Part shown: positions 34,962 to 44,033 of the stretch, one piece after another
Numbering within the stretch: the stretch's first letter is position 1
Layout of the letters: the number at the start of each line of letters is the position of its first letter
Assembly: GCA_018268075.1 (NCBI GenBank)
Contig: JAFDXH010000021.1
Coordinates: 1 to 58,717 of the forward strand
DNA from: Bacteroidota bacterium
GTDB lineage: Bacteria; Bacteroidota; Bacteroidia; Chitinophagales; Chitinophagaceae
Reading direction: 5' to 3'
DNA: 58,717 nt
The notes under the pieces: generated by a model
What the model was told of the DNA's origin: nothing
Database searches by the model: none
The model's input: the letters and a program-made list of their open reading frames with translations, nothing else
Program-made: the position numbers and the translations under genes

Positions 34962-36872
34962 TTAATTTTTGTTCATCCACTTGTCGTACCACATCTGAAA
35001 CATGAGTAAATACCAAATAATTTCAGCATTTTCTTTTCTGCCGGAATAAAATGTAGATTTTATTTTTTCTATTTCCTGATAATGAAAAATACCCTGTGCC
35101 TGAATAAAAGCGGCATCAAAATATTGCTCCACAAAGGGCTTGAGTTCATTATTTAGCCATGCAGCTATAGGAATGCCAAACCCGGATTTAGGCCTGTCCA
35201 TCATTTCTTTGGGCAGGTATTTATGTACTATGTCTTTTATTATTCGCTTTTTATTGCCCTGATGATATTTAAAATCCATGGGCAATCCCGTAGCCCATTC
35301 TATTATATGCTGATCGAGAAATGGCTCCCGCCCTTCCAGACTTACACTCATAGTAGCCCTATCTACCTTTTGCAATATATCATCTGGCAAATAGGTAGTA
35401 TAATCTATAGCCATCATATAGGCCAAAGGCGAATAATGGGCTTCTTGCAATTCTTTGCTATTGAGGCCGGTGGCTAAATTTGTTATTGGTTTTAAAAATA
35501 ATCCGGCTACTTCCTGTTCGCTCATCACACGGGTAAGCTGCATCATTATATTTTCTTCTGAGGGGTCTTTCAGCAGCGATTTTATTTTTTTGTAACGGCT
35601 TTGAAAAAGTATTTTTTTATTGAAGTAAGGCACGGCCGCTGCCGGTATTTGCTCCATCACTGCACCCAATGTTTTGCGTATAGGCGCCGGTATCTGGTTT
35701 AATTTTTTACCATATTTAGAAATGTAGTCGTACCGGTTGTACCCGGCAAATATTTCATCACCTCCATCTGCAGATAGCGCCACGGTTACCTTTTCTCTTG
35801 CTATTTTACTTACCAGTGTGGTGGGTATAGCACTGCTATCTGCAAAAGGCTCATCATAGTAAAAAGGAAGATCTGGCACTATCTGCAACGCTTCCTTTTC
35901 TGTACAATAGTGTTCGGTATGGTCTGTACCCAGCCTATTTGAGATCTCCTTTGCAAATGGAGCCTCGTCGAGGCCAGTATGCGCTACACCTATCGTAAAG
36001 GTTTTAATCTTTTCAGTATTATTTTTTTGCAGCAAAGCGGTAACACAGCTGCTATCGTAGCCGCCACTTAAAAATACCCCAACAGGCACATCGCTTACCA
36101 TTCGATACTGAAATGCTTTTATTAGAATTTTTTCTGTTTCCCTTACAGCTTCTTCGTAACCTATATTCAATGGCGGCCGGTTATAGTAATCATATACATT
36201 CCAATATTGGGAAATAGTCATTTTTTTCTCCCTCAATTGCAATCTGATACAATGGCCAGGCTTGAGTTTGAACGTTTTCTCAAAAATAGCATAGGGTGCC
36301 GGCACATATCCTAATTGTAGAAAAAGAGCGGCTGCATCTCTGTTTATTATCTTACTAAAGGCTGGGTGCTGCATAATGCCCTTGAGCTCGGAAGCAAATA
36401 AAAAAACATGTTCATCATAAAAATAGTAGAAAGGCTTTACGCCCGCCCTATCTCTAAAGCAAACAATTTCATCGCGGCCGGAATCGTAAATTACAAAGGC
36501 AAACATACCTACAAACTGATGCACCATAGCTTGCTGCCACTCTGCCCACGCATGAAGAATTACTTCGGTATCAGAATGAGTTTTGAATACATGCCCCAGC
36601 AAAAGCAGCTTTTCTTTGATTTCCTGATAATTATAAATTTCGCCATTAAAAACTATACAAAATTCGTTGTACCACATTGGCTGCCCCGCATGAGTGCTGA
36701 GGTCTATTATAGACAATCTTCTGTGTCCAAGACCAAGCTGATAGGTCTCCTTTTGCAAAAATTCAAAATCGCAACCATCTGGCCCACGGTGCGAAAGAGT
36801 ATTGGTGCACTCTTTCAAAATTTCTAATGAAGATTGATTTGAAAAATCAATAAAGCCCGCTATACCACACAT
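34962..36872 (-). CDS. asnB: Glutamine-hydrolysing asparagine synthase (AsnB family)
   Basis: The 636-residue protein has the N-terminal glutaminase domain with catalytic Cys 2 (MCGIAGF) and its typical LSHRGPDG and FNGEIYNYQEI motifs. The synthetase domain follows, with the PP-loop SGGYDSS and SADGGDEIFAGYNRY. It makes an amide from an acid with ATP and glutamine. In polysaccharide loci such proteins often amidate uronic-acid sugars (for example WbpS in Pseudomonas), which fits this setting better than free asparagine synthesis, but both are possible. A -7-like box lies 20 bases upstream of the ATG. Confidence 0.93.
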   Translation of the reverse strand: MCGIAGFIDFSNQSSLEILKECTNTLSHRGPDGCDFEFLQKETYQLGLGHRRLSIIDLSTHAGQPMWYNEFCIVFNGEIYNYQEIKEKLLLLGHVFKTHSDTEVILHAWAEWQQAMVHQFVGMFAFVIYDSGRDEIVCFRDRAGVKPFYYFYDEHVFLFASELKGIMQHPAFSKIINRDAAALFLQLGYVPAPYAIFEKTFKLKPGHCIRLQLREKKMTISQYWNVYDYYNRPPLNIGYEEAVRETEKILIKAFQYRMVSDVPVGVFLSGGYDSSCVTALLQKNNTEKIKTFTIGVAHTGLDEAPFAKEISNRLGTDHTEHYCTEKEALQIVPDLPFYYDEPFADSSAIPTTLVSKIAREKVTVALSADGGDEIFAGYNRYDYISKYGKKLNQIPAPIRKTLGAVMEQIPAAAVPYFNKKILFQSRYKKIKSLLKDPSEENIMMQLTRVMSEQEVAGLFLKPITNLATGLNSKELQEAHYSPLAYMMAIDYTTYLPDDILQKVDRATMSVSLEGREPFLDQHIIEWATGLPMDFKYHQGNKKRIIKDIVHKYLPKEMMDRPKSGFGIPIAAWLNNELKPFVEQYFDAAFIQAQGIFHYQEIEKIKSTFYSGRKENAEIIWYLLMFQMWYDKWMNKN

Positions 36873-36892
36873 GTGCTATTAAATTTTGGCAA

Positions 36893-36900
36893 CAAAAATA
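36893..36900 (-). promoter_or_regulatory. Candidate -7 promoter box for asnB
   Basis: On the minus strand this is TATTTTTG, an exact TAnnTTTG match, 20 bases before the asnB ATG and inside the 62-base gap after a GT4 gene. No good -33 element is seen. Confidence 0.35.
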
Positions 36901-36934
36901 AAGAAGTTTGACAGAGCGAAATGTAATTCATAAA

Positions 36935-38008
36935 TCAAATAGAGGAAAGTGCCTGAATGTAAATTTCCCTTAATTTTTTGAGATGTATCGTGAAGGTAAA
37001 GTTTTCTATAACCCGCTTGTATGCTGCTTCGGCGAGATTGCCTCTCAATTTTTTATCATTTTTTATTAAATAAAATTTTTCTTCGAAATCGCCCTCCTTG
37101 TCTAATTCAAAATATAAGGCTGTATCGCCGCATTGCTCTTTAAAGGATCCGATATTATGAAGTAACAAGGGCACCTTAGCTGCCATCATTTCTAAAATTG
37201 CCAAAGAAAACCCTTCAAACCAAGAAGCTGAAATACAAAAATCGTATAAGGGTATCAGAGTTTCAATATCAGCAGTTTGCCCTTTTAGGGTTACTGGCAA
37301 GTTGTATAGATCTATATTTTTTTGAAGATCAACCCTTAATGGCCCCTCTCCATAAATATCTAAGGTTACCTCTCTTTGATTGAGGCTGGCAAACTTATTT
37401 AACAGGAATTCAAAATTTTTTTGTGGCCGCAGTGCTCCTACTGCTATTGCCCTTACATCCGTTATTTCTGCACTGCCAACTACTTTTGGTTTTATTTTCG
37501 CTTCATTTACAAAGGTATAAAGCACGTATTTCCGAAAAGGCTCTCGTTTTAAAAAATCAACATATTCTTTCAATGCAATTTTAGAAACCCCTATAATAAT
37601 TGACTTTCTTAGAGAATAAGTAAAGCGATCTAAAAATCGAATCCTCCATCTTTTATAATCAAAATCGTGTGAAAGTGAATTGTGAATGGTGGTAATCAGT
37701 GGGATACTTTTCGGAACGGCACACCGCGCCACAAAATTGGGTAGTATTAAATGAGAATGAACCAAATCCGGTTCCCAGGATTTAATTATTCTTTTAAACC
37801 TAAGAATTGCTTTAAAGATATCAAAGGGCGATGGGCAATTAAGGCAAACAATTTGGGGGTTTTTAAGTTCTGCAATAAAATGGTTATCAGGCTGCAGCGT
37901 TACTATCATTTGTTCATATTCTGTCAATGCATTTACATCCTGCACCAGCATGGTCTCCGCGCCGCCACGGGCAAGGTTGAAAATAATATGGATTACTTTT
38001 TTCGGCAA
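36935..38008 (-). CDS. GT4-family glycosyltransferase
   Basis: The 357-residue GT-B enzyme begins KVIHIIFNLARGGAETMLVQD, where the GGAE loop is a GT4 hallmark. It has DLVHSHLILPNFVARC in the acceptor half and VGALRPQKNFEFLLNKF plus ISASWFEGFSLAILEMMAAKVPLL, the E-x7-E region, in the donor half. It probably transfers one sugar of the repeat unit at the cytoplasmic face. It follows the GT4 gene at 38028-39299 by 19 bases on the same strand, so the two are likely cotranscribed. Confidence 0.9.
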   Translation of the reverse strand: MPKKVIHIIFNLARGGAETMLVQDVNALTEYEQMIVTLQPDNHFIAELKNPQIVCLNCPSPFDIFKAILRFKRIIKSWEPDLVHSHLILPNFVARCAVPKSIPLITTIHNSLSHDFDYKRWRIRFLDRFTYSLRKSIIIGVSKIALKEYVDFLKREPFRKYVLYTFVNEAKIKPKVVGSAEITDVRAIAVGALRPQKNFEFLLNKFASLNQREVTLDIYGEGPLRVDLQKNIDLYNLPVTLKGQTADIETLIPLYDFCISASWFEGFSLAILEMMAAKVPLLLHNIGSFKEQCGDTALYFELDKEGDFEEKFYLIKNDKKLRGNLAEAAYKRVIENFTFTIHLKKLREIYIQALSSI

Positions 38009-38027
38009 TTAAATTTGATTTAATACT

Positions 38028-39299
38028 TCAATAATTAATTTTATATTTCTTTTTAATCCTTCGCCATTTTCTTCCCAGTAGACATTTCAAATTATAAAAT
38101 GGTATTAAAGCAAGAGGCAATTTTGGATTATTAAAAGATTCAAATTCCTTGGCCCATTTATAATTCTTTACTTCCACTTCTGTTGGAAGTACAATTGCTC
38201 TTTTTTTATTTGATTTTTCCTGTAACGAATTTAAAAGCATTATCCATTTTTCATTACATATTAAATCAGAAAAATCATCCCAAATCTTCTTTCGGGCATT
38301 TTGAGACATTTTTATAAATGAAGTCGGATTACTTTTTAAATATTTAATCGCTTTAGAAAATTCATCTGGGATATTACCACTAACCAATAATCCTGTCTCT
38401 CCATGAATTACTAACTCACCAATACCGCTTCTGATATTGGTGCATACTGGAACTAAACCACAAGCCATGGCTTCCATAATTGAAACAGGTAAACCCTCGT
38501 AATCCGAAAGCAATGCAATTACATGGTTATCCAAAAGCTTTTCATGAATTTCTTTGGAATCAAAATGGCCTTTATATCGTACTGGTAACTCTTTACCTTC
38601 ATGTTGAAGAGCATTAAGCATCCCCCTTATATTGCTTCCATTACCATAAATAGAATACTCTGTACCCTCTACATTTTTTGCTGCTTGACAAAATGACTTG
38701 ACTAAACGGGTGATACGCTTCTGGTTCTCTTCAATTCTTCCGGCATAAATAATTTTCATGATACCTTCCTTGTTAATTGAAATTTTAGAATCCAAAACAG
38801 GCACCCCACATGGTATTTCGAATATGCCAAAATTTTCTGGCAAGATTTCTTTGGCAAGATTTGTAAGTAATTTGGACACACACACTACTGCTGAAACATT
38901 ATCCTCCTTTATAACAAATTCTCTAAGTAATGCGTGATGCATTGAATCATCATTATGCATTACAAGTACTGTAGATATTCCAGCATCTTTTATCCACTTA
39001 GAAGCGATGCATGCCCAAGGAAAATAATTTGCGACAAAAACATCTGGTGTATAGTCTTGAACATCTTTTAAAATTGACAATACTTTTTCCTCATTGAATG
39101 TTTCCCAATAAATGATTTTGCATTCAAAACCGTACGATTGAAAAAATTGTACCGTTAATAAATCGTCATCATGCGCTGCAAAAAAAATGAGGCGGCATTG
39201 TATTCCTTTCGCCTTTAGCGCGGGAATCAATCTTTTTATCCAAGTAGTGGGGCCATCAATATTTCTAGGCGAATCGTAAGCACAAATGGTAATTTTCAT
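38028..39299 (-). CDS. GT4-family glycosyltransferase
   Basis: The 423-residue GT-B enzyme has ICAYDSPRNIDGPTTWIKRL at its start and MKIIYAGRIEENQKRITRLV in the donor half. The nucleotide-sugar segment is SDYEGLPVSIMEAMACGLVPV. The C-terminal 60 residues are basic (KRAIVLPTEVEVKNYKWAKE and RKWRRIKKKYKINY) and may contact the membrane. It is one of four clear GT4 enzymes in the locus. A gap of 60 bases separates it from the upstream GT2 gene. Specificity cannot be assigned. Confidence 0.9.
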   Translation of the reverse strand: MKITICAYDSPRNIDGPTTWIKRLIPALKAKGIQCRLIFFAAHDDDLLTVQFFQSYGFECKIIYWETFNEEKVLSILKDVQDYTPDVFVANYFPWACIASKWIKDAGISTVLVMHNDDSMHHALLREFVIKEDNVSAVVCVSKLLTNLAKEILPENFGIFEIPCGVPVLDSKISINKEGIMKIIYAGRIEENQKRITRLVKSFCQAAKNVEGTEYSIYGNGSNIRGMLNALQHEGKELPVRYKGHFDSKEIHEKLLDNHVIALLSDYEGLPVSIMEAMACGLVPVCTNIRSGIGELVIHGETGLLVSGNIPDEFSKAIKYLKSNPTSFIKMSQNARKKIWDDFSDLICNEKWIMLLNSLQEKSNKKRAIVLPTEVEVKNYKWAKEFESFNNPKLPLALIPFYNLKCLLGRKWRRIKKKYKINY

Positions 39300-39359
39300 T
39301 TTTTATTTTTATTCAATCCGACTCTGGAGATTTAGGATTTTAAAATTTGTTATAATTCT

Positions 39360-40202
39360 TTAAAAAATATCTGGCGTTTTTAATACTTTTTTTCTAACTA
39401 AATAATTAATAAATCTCGGAAAGTATAAGATTAAAAAAAACTTAAAAGCCAACTTCTTGTTCCTTTTGCCAACTTTCAATAATTCTTCGTTGAGGTGGTT
39501 TAGGTTTAAATATCCCTTATACTTTTCATCCATGTAGCTGAATAATAGTTTTCTTTTATTTACATCAATAGATCGTAGCATAGAATTAGCTACTACTCTA
39601 TAATCAAACATTACCTTATTGATATAATGGAACTTGTAATTATTGAATGCCATATTGAGCCACAAATCCCAATCCTCCATTCCCATAACCGGCATTTTTT
39701 CATCATATCCACCGACATTCTCCCATACTGATTTTCGGTAAACAGCACATGCATCAATATGATTTTCAACCATCATATTTTGCAGATTAAATTCTCCAAT
39801 AGTATGCCTACCTGTTACCTTTTCAAAATATTCAGCATCACCGTAAACCATTGCTATTTCTGGCTGGCCATCCAAGATTTTAATACTTTCATAAATATAT
39901 TCCGAGCGTATTTTATTGTCACTATCCAATGGTAAAATATAATCTCCCTCGGCTTGCCGTATCCCATTATTCCTTGTAGCACCTAATCCCTGATTTTGCT
40001 GGTTGATTACGTTATAGCCTCTTTCAGCAAGTTCCTGTAATATATCAATTGTCAATTGATTGGTAGAGCCGTCATTAATTATGATGATCTCATACAATTC
40101 TTTATCCTTACACAGTTCCACGCTTTCAATGGCCTCCTTTATATAATGGCCATGATTGTAACAGGGGATAATGATGGATATTCTGGGTAATAAATGCTTC
40201 AT
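39360..40202 (-). CDS. GT2-family glycosyltransferase
   Basis: The 280-residue GT-A enzyme begins RISIIIPCYNHGHYIKEAI. It has IIINDGSTNQLT and NQGLGATRNNGIRQAEGDYILPLDSDNKI, which carries the acidic metal-binding motif. MGMEDWDLWLNMA contains the likely catalytic-base acidic pair. It probably adds one sugar of the glycan; donor and linkage are unknown. It lies 21 bases after the FkbM-type methyltransferase gene and 60 bases before a GT4 gene. Confidence 0.9.
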   Translation of the reverse strand: MKHLLPRISIIIPCYNHGHYIKEAIESVELCKDKELYEIIIINDGSTNQLTIDILQELAERGYNVINQQNQGLGATRNNGIRQAEGDYILPLDSDNKIRSEYIYESIKILDGQPEIAMVYGDAEYFEKVTGRHTIGEFNLQNMMVENHIDACAVYRKSVWENVGGYDEKMPVMGMEDWDLWLNMAFNNYKFHYINKVMFDYRVVANSMLRSIDVNKRKLLFSYMDEKYKGYLNLNHLNEELLKVGKRNKKLAFKFFLILYFPRFINYLVRKKVLKTPDIF

Positions 40203-40223
40203 TTTAATTTGCTAGTTTTCAAA

Positions 40224-41072
40224 TTATTGAAACAAATTTCTTTTTGCAGCAATAGTTGTTTCACCACTATTAAAAATAATAAAATTATTCTCTTTTAAAA
40301 TATTATTGATTTTAATTCTGGTATCAAATTCATCGTGAATTTCTAAAGCCAAGACTTTTACTTTTTTCAGAAAGGAAATATCTGCCTCGTTAGAAAAAAT
40401 CTCCTTCTCTGCGCCTTCTACATCAATTTTAATAAAATCAACCTCGCCTGGTGTGAACTCTTTCAACAGGGTATTTATTGAATAAGAAACAATTTCTGTA
40501 GGAGTGTCCACTTCTTTATAAGTATAGGCCCACTCCTCTTTATCCCTGATACCGCCATCGGTAACCAGGTAACAATCCTTTTTACCTACACCTCCTCGAA
40601 TAGAAGTTGTATTGGTAAGACAATTGGCTTCAAAATTTTTCATTGCCATCAAAAAATTATCTTCATCCGGCTCCAAAACAACAACATGGCAATCGGGAAA
40701 TAGCTTCTTCACATACAAAGTTGTGAGGCCAATATTACCACCTAGATCTAAAAAATTATTTAAAGGAACATTATTCAATAGAAAAATATCGACTGGGGTT
40801 TTATATTCCTCTTTTAAAATAACGAGTTCAAATACAAGGGAATCACTTGAAAAAATTCTTGTAAATATTTTTAAATCTTTAAAATAGTACTGAATAAATT
40901 TGCCATCGGAAAGGGCGTTCACTTTATAATCAGCTAATTTATTATAATAAGATGGCCAGTATTTATAATCTTTATAAGATAAGAACCAGTTCCCTATTTT
41001 ATTAAAAAACTTACCTGCCCAAAAAATAATCCTGTCTAATATTGGTAATTGATTTATAAATTGATTAATCAT
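40224..41072 (-). CDS. FkbM-family methyltransferase
   Basis: The 282-residue protein has the FkbM-type SAM site FLDLGGNIGLTTLYVKKLFP followed by VVVLEPDEDNFLMAMKNFEA, and the later VDFIKIDVEGAEKEIF, a highly typical FkbM motif. FkbM enzymes O-methylate sugars and polyketides. In this position it may methylate a glycan residue, perhaps at the non-reducing end. It sits between another methyltransferase gene and a GT2 gene, close to the ABC exporter genes. Confidence 0.92.
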   Translation of the reverse strand: MINQFINQLPILDRIIFWAGKFFNKIGNWFLSYKDYKYWPSYYNKLADYKVNALSDGKFIQYYFKDLKIFTRIFSSDSLVFELVILKEEYKTPVDIFLLNNVPLNNFLDLGGNIGLTTLYVKKLFPDCHVVVLEPDEDNFLMAMKNFEANCLTNTTSIRGGVGKKDCYLVTDGGIRDKEEWAYTYKEVDTPTEIVSYSINTLLKEFTPGEVDFIKIDVEGAEKEIFSNEADISFLKKVKVLALEIHDEFDTRIKINNILKENNFIIFNSGETTIAAKRNLFQ

Positions 41073-41097
41073 TAGAGTTTTTCTTGGGGTTAGAAGT

Positions 41098-41862
41098 TTA
41101 TAAGTTGGATTCGATTTTTTTTTGATTCATTTCAGGCTTCTTAGCAACTACTACATAGTTCACAGTATTTACAGGGTTGCATTCTACTTTTTCCAGCCAC
41201 GAAAAAAAGGAATTAGAAATCCACACGAATTTTAATTTAAGGAATACAAGCCTTAAAATACGAATTATAGCATTCCTGCTTTTGCTATGCGAAAAAGAGT
41301 GCATAATTCCCAGGCCGGCTGATGCCCACATACCTCCGTTAGACTTAATTTCTATCACTTCAAACCCTGCCTTTTCCAACATGTATTTAAACCCATGTTT
41401 GGTAAACCGAAAAAAATCATAGGGCTCTTCATGTAATGGCCAATACATAGGACCGGAAACAATAAAATATCCACTTGGTTTTACCAAACGAAAAGCTTCA
41501 TTTACCAATCCCTGATGATCTTCTACGTGCTCAATAGTCTGGGTAGAAAATAGGGTGTCAAATGAGGAGCTTTCCAATGGAATATTATTAGCTTCGCATA
41601 AAATATCCACCTTGTGTAAATGCGATTGAATGATATCACAACCTACATATTTCGAAATTTGATTCCCAAAAACGGGTTCGTAGGGTTTGTTACCACAGCC
41701 AATATCCAGCAGGCTTCCTTTAGCATATTGATGTATGGCAGCAAACAAATCACGTTGAAAATACTTATAATGCAAATAATTCGGATCAGATTTTGAGATC
41801 TTTGTATTAGTTAATCGTTCGCTGTTTACTGTTCTCATTTTTAATAAGTTTATGCCACCCAC
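41098..41862 (-). CDS. Class I SAM-dependent methyltransferase
   Basis: The 254-residue protein has motif I GSLLDIGCGNKPYEPVF, the acidic VGCDIIQ after the second strand, and the type-11 elements TQTIEHVEDHQGLV and LVKPSGYFIVSGPMYWPL. The substrate is unknown; a glycan or lipid-linked sugar is likely from context. Its first ATG overlaps the end of the ABC ATPase gene by 13 bases; Met 9 at 41838 (MRTVNSERL) is an alternative start without overlap. It follows the Wzm and Wzt genes in the same direction. Confidence 0.86.
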   Translation of the reverse strand: MGGINLLKMRTVNSERLTNTKISKSDPNYLHYKYFQRDLFAAIHQYAKGSLLDIGCGNKPYEPVFGNQISKYVGCDIIQSHLHKVDILCEANNIPLESSSFDTLFSTQTIEHVEDHQGLVNEAFRLVKPSGYFIVSGPMYWPLHEEPYDFFRFTKHGFKYMLEKAGFEVIEIKSNGGMWASAGLGIMHSFSHSKSRNAIIRILRLVFLKLKFVWISNSFFSWLEKVECNPVNTVNYVVVAKKPEMNQKKIESNL

Positions 41863-43052
41863 TCACCCTTTTCTATATATTGACACACATTATTTTGCCA
41901 TCCCCATTCGGGCGCTTTTTTGTCAATCATTACTATTTCAAAAGGGCAACAATCAAATTGCTGAAATTTTGTTTTCGTAATAGTTTCTGCTAGGTGTACC
42001 CTCACAAAATAATTTCCCTGATACAATTTTAAGTTTTCAAAGTTGATAGATAGTTGATGAACTCCTTTCCTTCTTTTTAAAGAAGCCCCTTCATCAAAAT
42101 ACCAATTGTACGTTACCGGTTGATTTAAGTGATTAAAAATTTGAATTGAAAGCGCCATACCTTCCTGGTCGTAAGGCAATTGTATTTCAAAATGAATAGC
42201 CAATGGTTTTTCGTTGCCTTGTAAGGTACCTCCTTCTGAGGTAATCATTTCTACTTTAGTAACACAAGGTGATTCTGAGACCACCTCCTGAAGATGTATA
42301 TTAGTCTGAGTAAGATTAGAAGAGTAAGCCTGAATAATAGCCGGGGTATTTCCAAATTGGATTAGCTTTCCTTTATCTAAAAAGACAGATTTTTTGGTAA
42401 GTGTAGATACCGCACTTAAATCGTGGCTTACAAATAAAACTGTTCTTCCACTCTTGCTCACTTCATCCATTTTGCCCAGGCATTTTTTTTGAAACTCTGC
42501 ATCGCCCACGGCAAGTACTTCATCAATAATTAATATTTCCGGTTCCAAAAATGCAGCAACTGCAAAGGCCAACCGAAGTTGCATTCCGCTGCTGTATCTT
42601 TTAAGAGGTGTGTCTAAGAATTTTTCAATGCCGCTAAAGTTAACGATGGCATCAAAGTGTTTATCTATTTCAAATTTGCGCATTCCTAAAATGCTTCCAT
42701 TCATAAAAATATTTTCACGGCCGGTCAATTCAGGATGAAAACCCGTACCCACTTCCAGCAGGCTGGCAATGCGGCCTCGTCCAATTATTTTTCCACGAGT
42801 AGGCGGAGTTATACGGCTTAATATTTTCAGCAGGGTGCTTTTGCCAGCACCGTTTCTGCCAATGATGCCAATACTTTCTCCGGGATATACATCAAAGCTC
42901 ACATCATCCAACGCAAGAAAAGTATTGTGATTTTGGCCTTCTTTTTTCTTAAAAGGATTGGCCAACGCATCTCTCAGGGAGAGATACCTTTCCTGTTGGG
43001 CGCCTATTTTAAATTGCTTGGTAATATGTCGTACTTCTAATATGGGTTTCAT
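41850..43052 (-). CDS. ABC transporter ATP-binding protein for polysaccharide export (Wzt-like)
   Basis: The 400-residue ATPase energises export of a finished, lipid-linked polysaccharide. It has Walker A GRNGAGKS (65-72), the signature YSSGMQLRLAFA and Walker B EILIIDEVLAVGD with the D-loop. Beyond about residue 250 is a separate beta-rich domain of about 150 residues, in the place of the Wzt C-terminal carbohydrate-binding domain, which in E. coli O9a recognises a methyl- or phosphate-capped chain end. Two methyltransferase genes follow, consistent with a cap. The permease gene lies immediately upstream with a one-base overlap. Confidence 0.93.
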   Translation of the reverse strand: MKPILEVRHITKQFKIGAQQERYLSLRDALANPFKKKEGQNHNTFLALDDVSFDVYPGESIGIIGRNGAGKSTLLKILSRITPPTRGKIIGRGRIASLLEVGTGFHPELTGRENIFMNGSILGMRKFEIDKHFDAIVNFSGIEKFLDTPLKRYSSGMQLRLAFAVAAFLEPEILIIDEVLAVGDAEFQKKCLGKMDEVSKSGRTVLFVSHDLSAVSTLTKKSVFLDKGKLIQFGNTPAIIQAYSSNLTQTNIHLQEVVSESPCVTKVEMITSEGGTLQGNEKPLAIHFEIQLPYDQEGMALSIQIFNHLNQPVTYNWYFDEGASLKRRKGVHQLSINFENLKLYQGNYFVRVHLAETITKTKFQQFDCCPFEIVMIDKKAPEWGWQNNVCQYIEKGEWVA

Positions 43053-43876
43053 TATGCTAAGTCTGCAAAGTAAGATTCGGTTTTTCTAAAAGTATAAACA
43101 CCTGCCAATAATAATAACACAGCTACTACACTGCCGGTAGCTACGGCTGTCCAATCAACTACCTGTCCGGTAAATATACTTCTGCAAAGTTGAATAGCTG
43201 AGGCAATTGGGTTAGCTTTCATAATGGCGTTGATCCAGGGATTGGTAAATGCTTTGGCTGAATATAAAACGGGGTTGGCAAATAATAAAAACTGGATCAT
43301 AAAAGGAAGCAGGTATTGAAAATCCCTGAACTTTACATTGAGTGCCGATAAAAAAGTGCCTAGGCCAAACGTGGTAACAATGGTAATTAATATACTTAAA
43401 GGCAGGTAAATAAATAATTTTAAAATACTAATTCCCTGTTGGTAATATATTAATACAGCCGCATAAATAATCAAAGCAAAAAAGAAATCAACCAGGGCGG
43501 TAAGTATGGAGCTCATTGGGATGATAAGCCTGGGGAAATAAATCTTTTTGATGATGTTGGCATTGGTAATCATACTATTGGCGCTATTCAACAGACCGTT
43601 GCTGAATACATTCCAAATCAATAAACCGCTGATAGCAAATACCGGATAAGGAATTCCATCACTGCTAACGTTTAATGCTTTACTAAATATAATGGTGAAC
43701 ATCACCATCATAACCAGGGGTTGAAGTATAGCCCAGAGAATGCCCAGCGCTGCCTGTTTGTATTTTACTTTTACATCGCGCCAGGTGAAAAAATAAAATA
43801 ACTCACGGTAATGCCAGAGCTCTTTAATGCCTAAAGAGAATTTGTTTTGAGGTTCTATTACATACTCAGTCATCAA
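43052..43876 (-). CDS. ABC transporter permease for polysaccharide export (Wzm-like)
   Basis: The 274-residue membrane protein belongs to the ABC-2 permease group that exports O-antigen, capsule and teichoic acid. It shows YFFTWRDVKVKYKQAALGILWAILQPLVMM, split here between the cytoplasmic helix and first membrane helix, then GLLIWNVFSNGLLNSANSM and six hydrophobic helices. It forms a channel with the Wzt-like ATPase, whose gene overlaps its stop by one base. It diverges from an orphan glycosyltransferase gene. No promoter matching TAnnTTTG was found for this strand. Confidence 0.93.
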   Translation of the reverse strand: MMTEYVIEPQNKFSLGIKELWHYRELFYFFTWRDVKVKYKQAALGILWAILQPLVMMVMFTIIFSKALNVSSDGIPYPVFAISGLLIWNVFSNGLLNSANSMITNANIIKKIYFPRLIIPMSSILTALVDFFFALIIYAAVLIYYQQGISILKLFIYLPLSILITIVTTFGLGTFLSALNVKFRDFQYLLPFMIQFLLFANPVLYSAKAFTNPWINAIMKANPIASAIQLCRSIFTGQVVDWTAVATGSVVAVLLLLAGVYTFRKTESYFADLA

Positions 43877-43998
43877 GGCAGTATTTGGGACATGTGGAGT
43901 TTAAATATAAATAAAGTTTTATTAAACGCTGTTTTTACTTTGAAATTGCAAATGGTAGATTCAATGATTCGTTACCCTTCTCTTAAATATTTTGTGTG

Positions 43999-44006
43999 TA
44001 AATTTG
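43999..44006 (+). promoter_or_regulatory. Candidate -7 promoter box for the orphan glycosyltransferase gene
   Basis: TAAATTTG fits TAnnTTTG exactly and lies 27 bases before the ATG at 44034. No clear -33 TTTG is seen 19 bases upstream. Confidence 0.42.
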
Positions 44007-44033
44007 CGCCTATTTTAAAAAATATTTTTATAA

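Noticed and set aside
36408-36827. 139-codon frame opposite asnB
   Set aside because: It lies wholly within the glutaminase domain coding region and has no domain or start signal.
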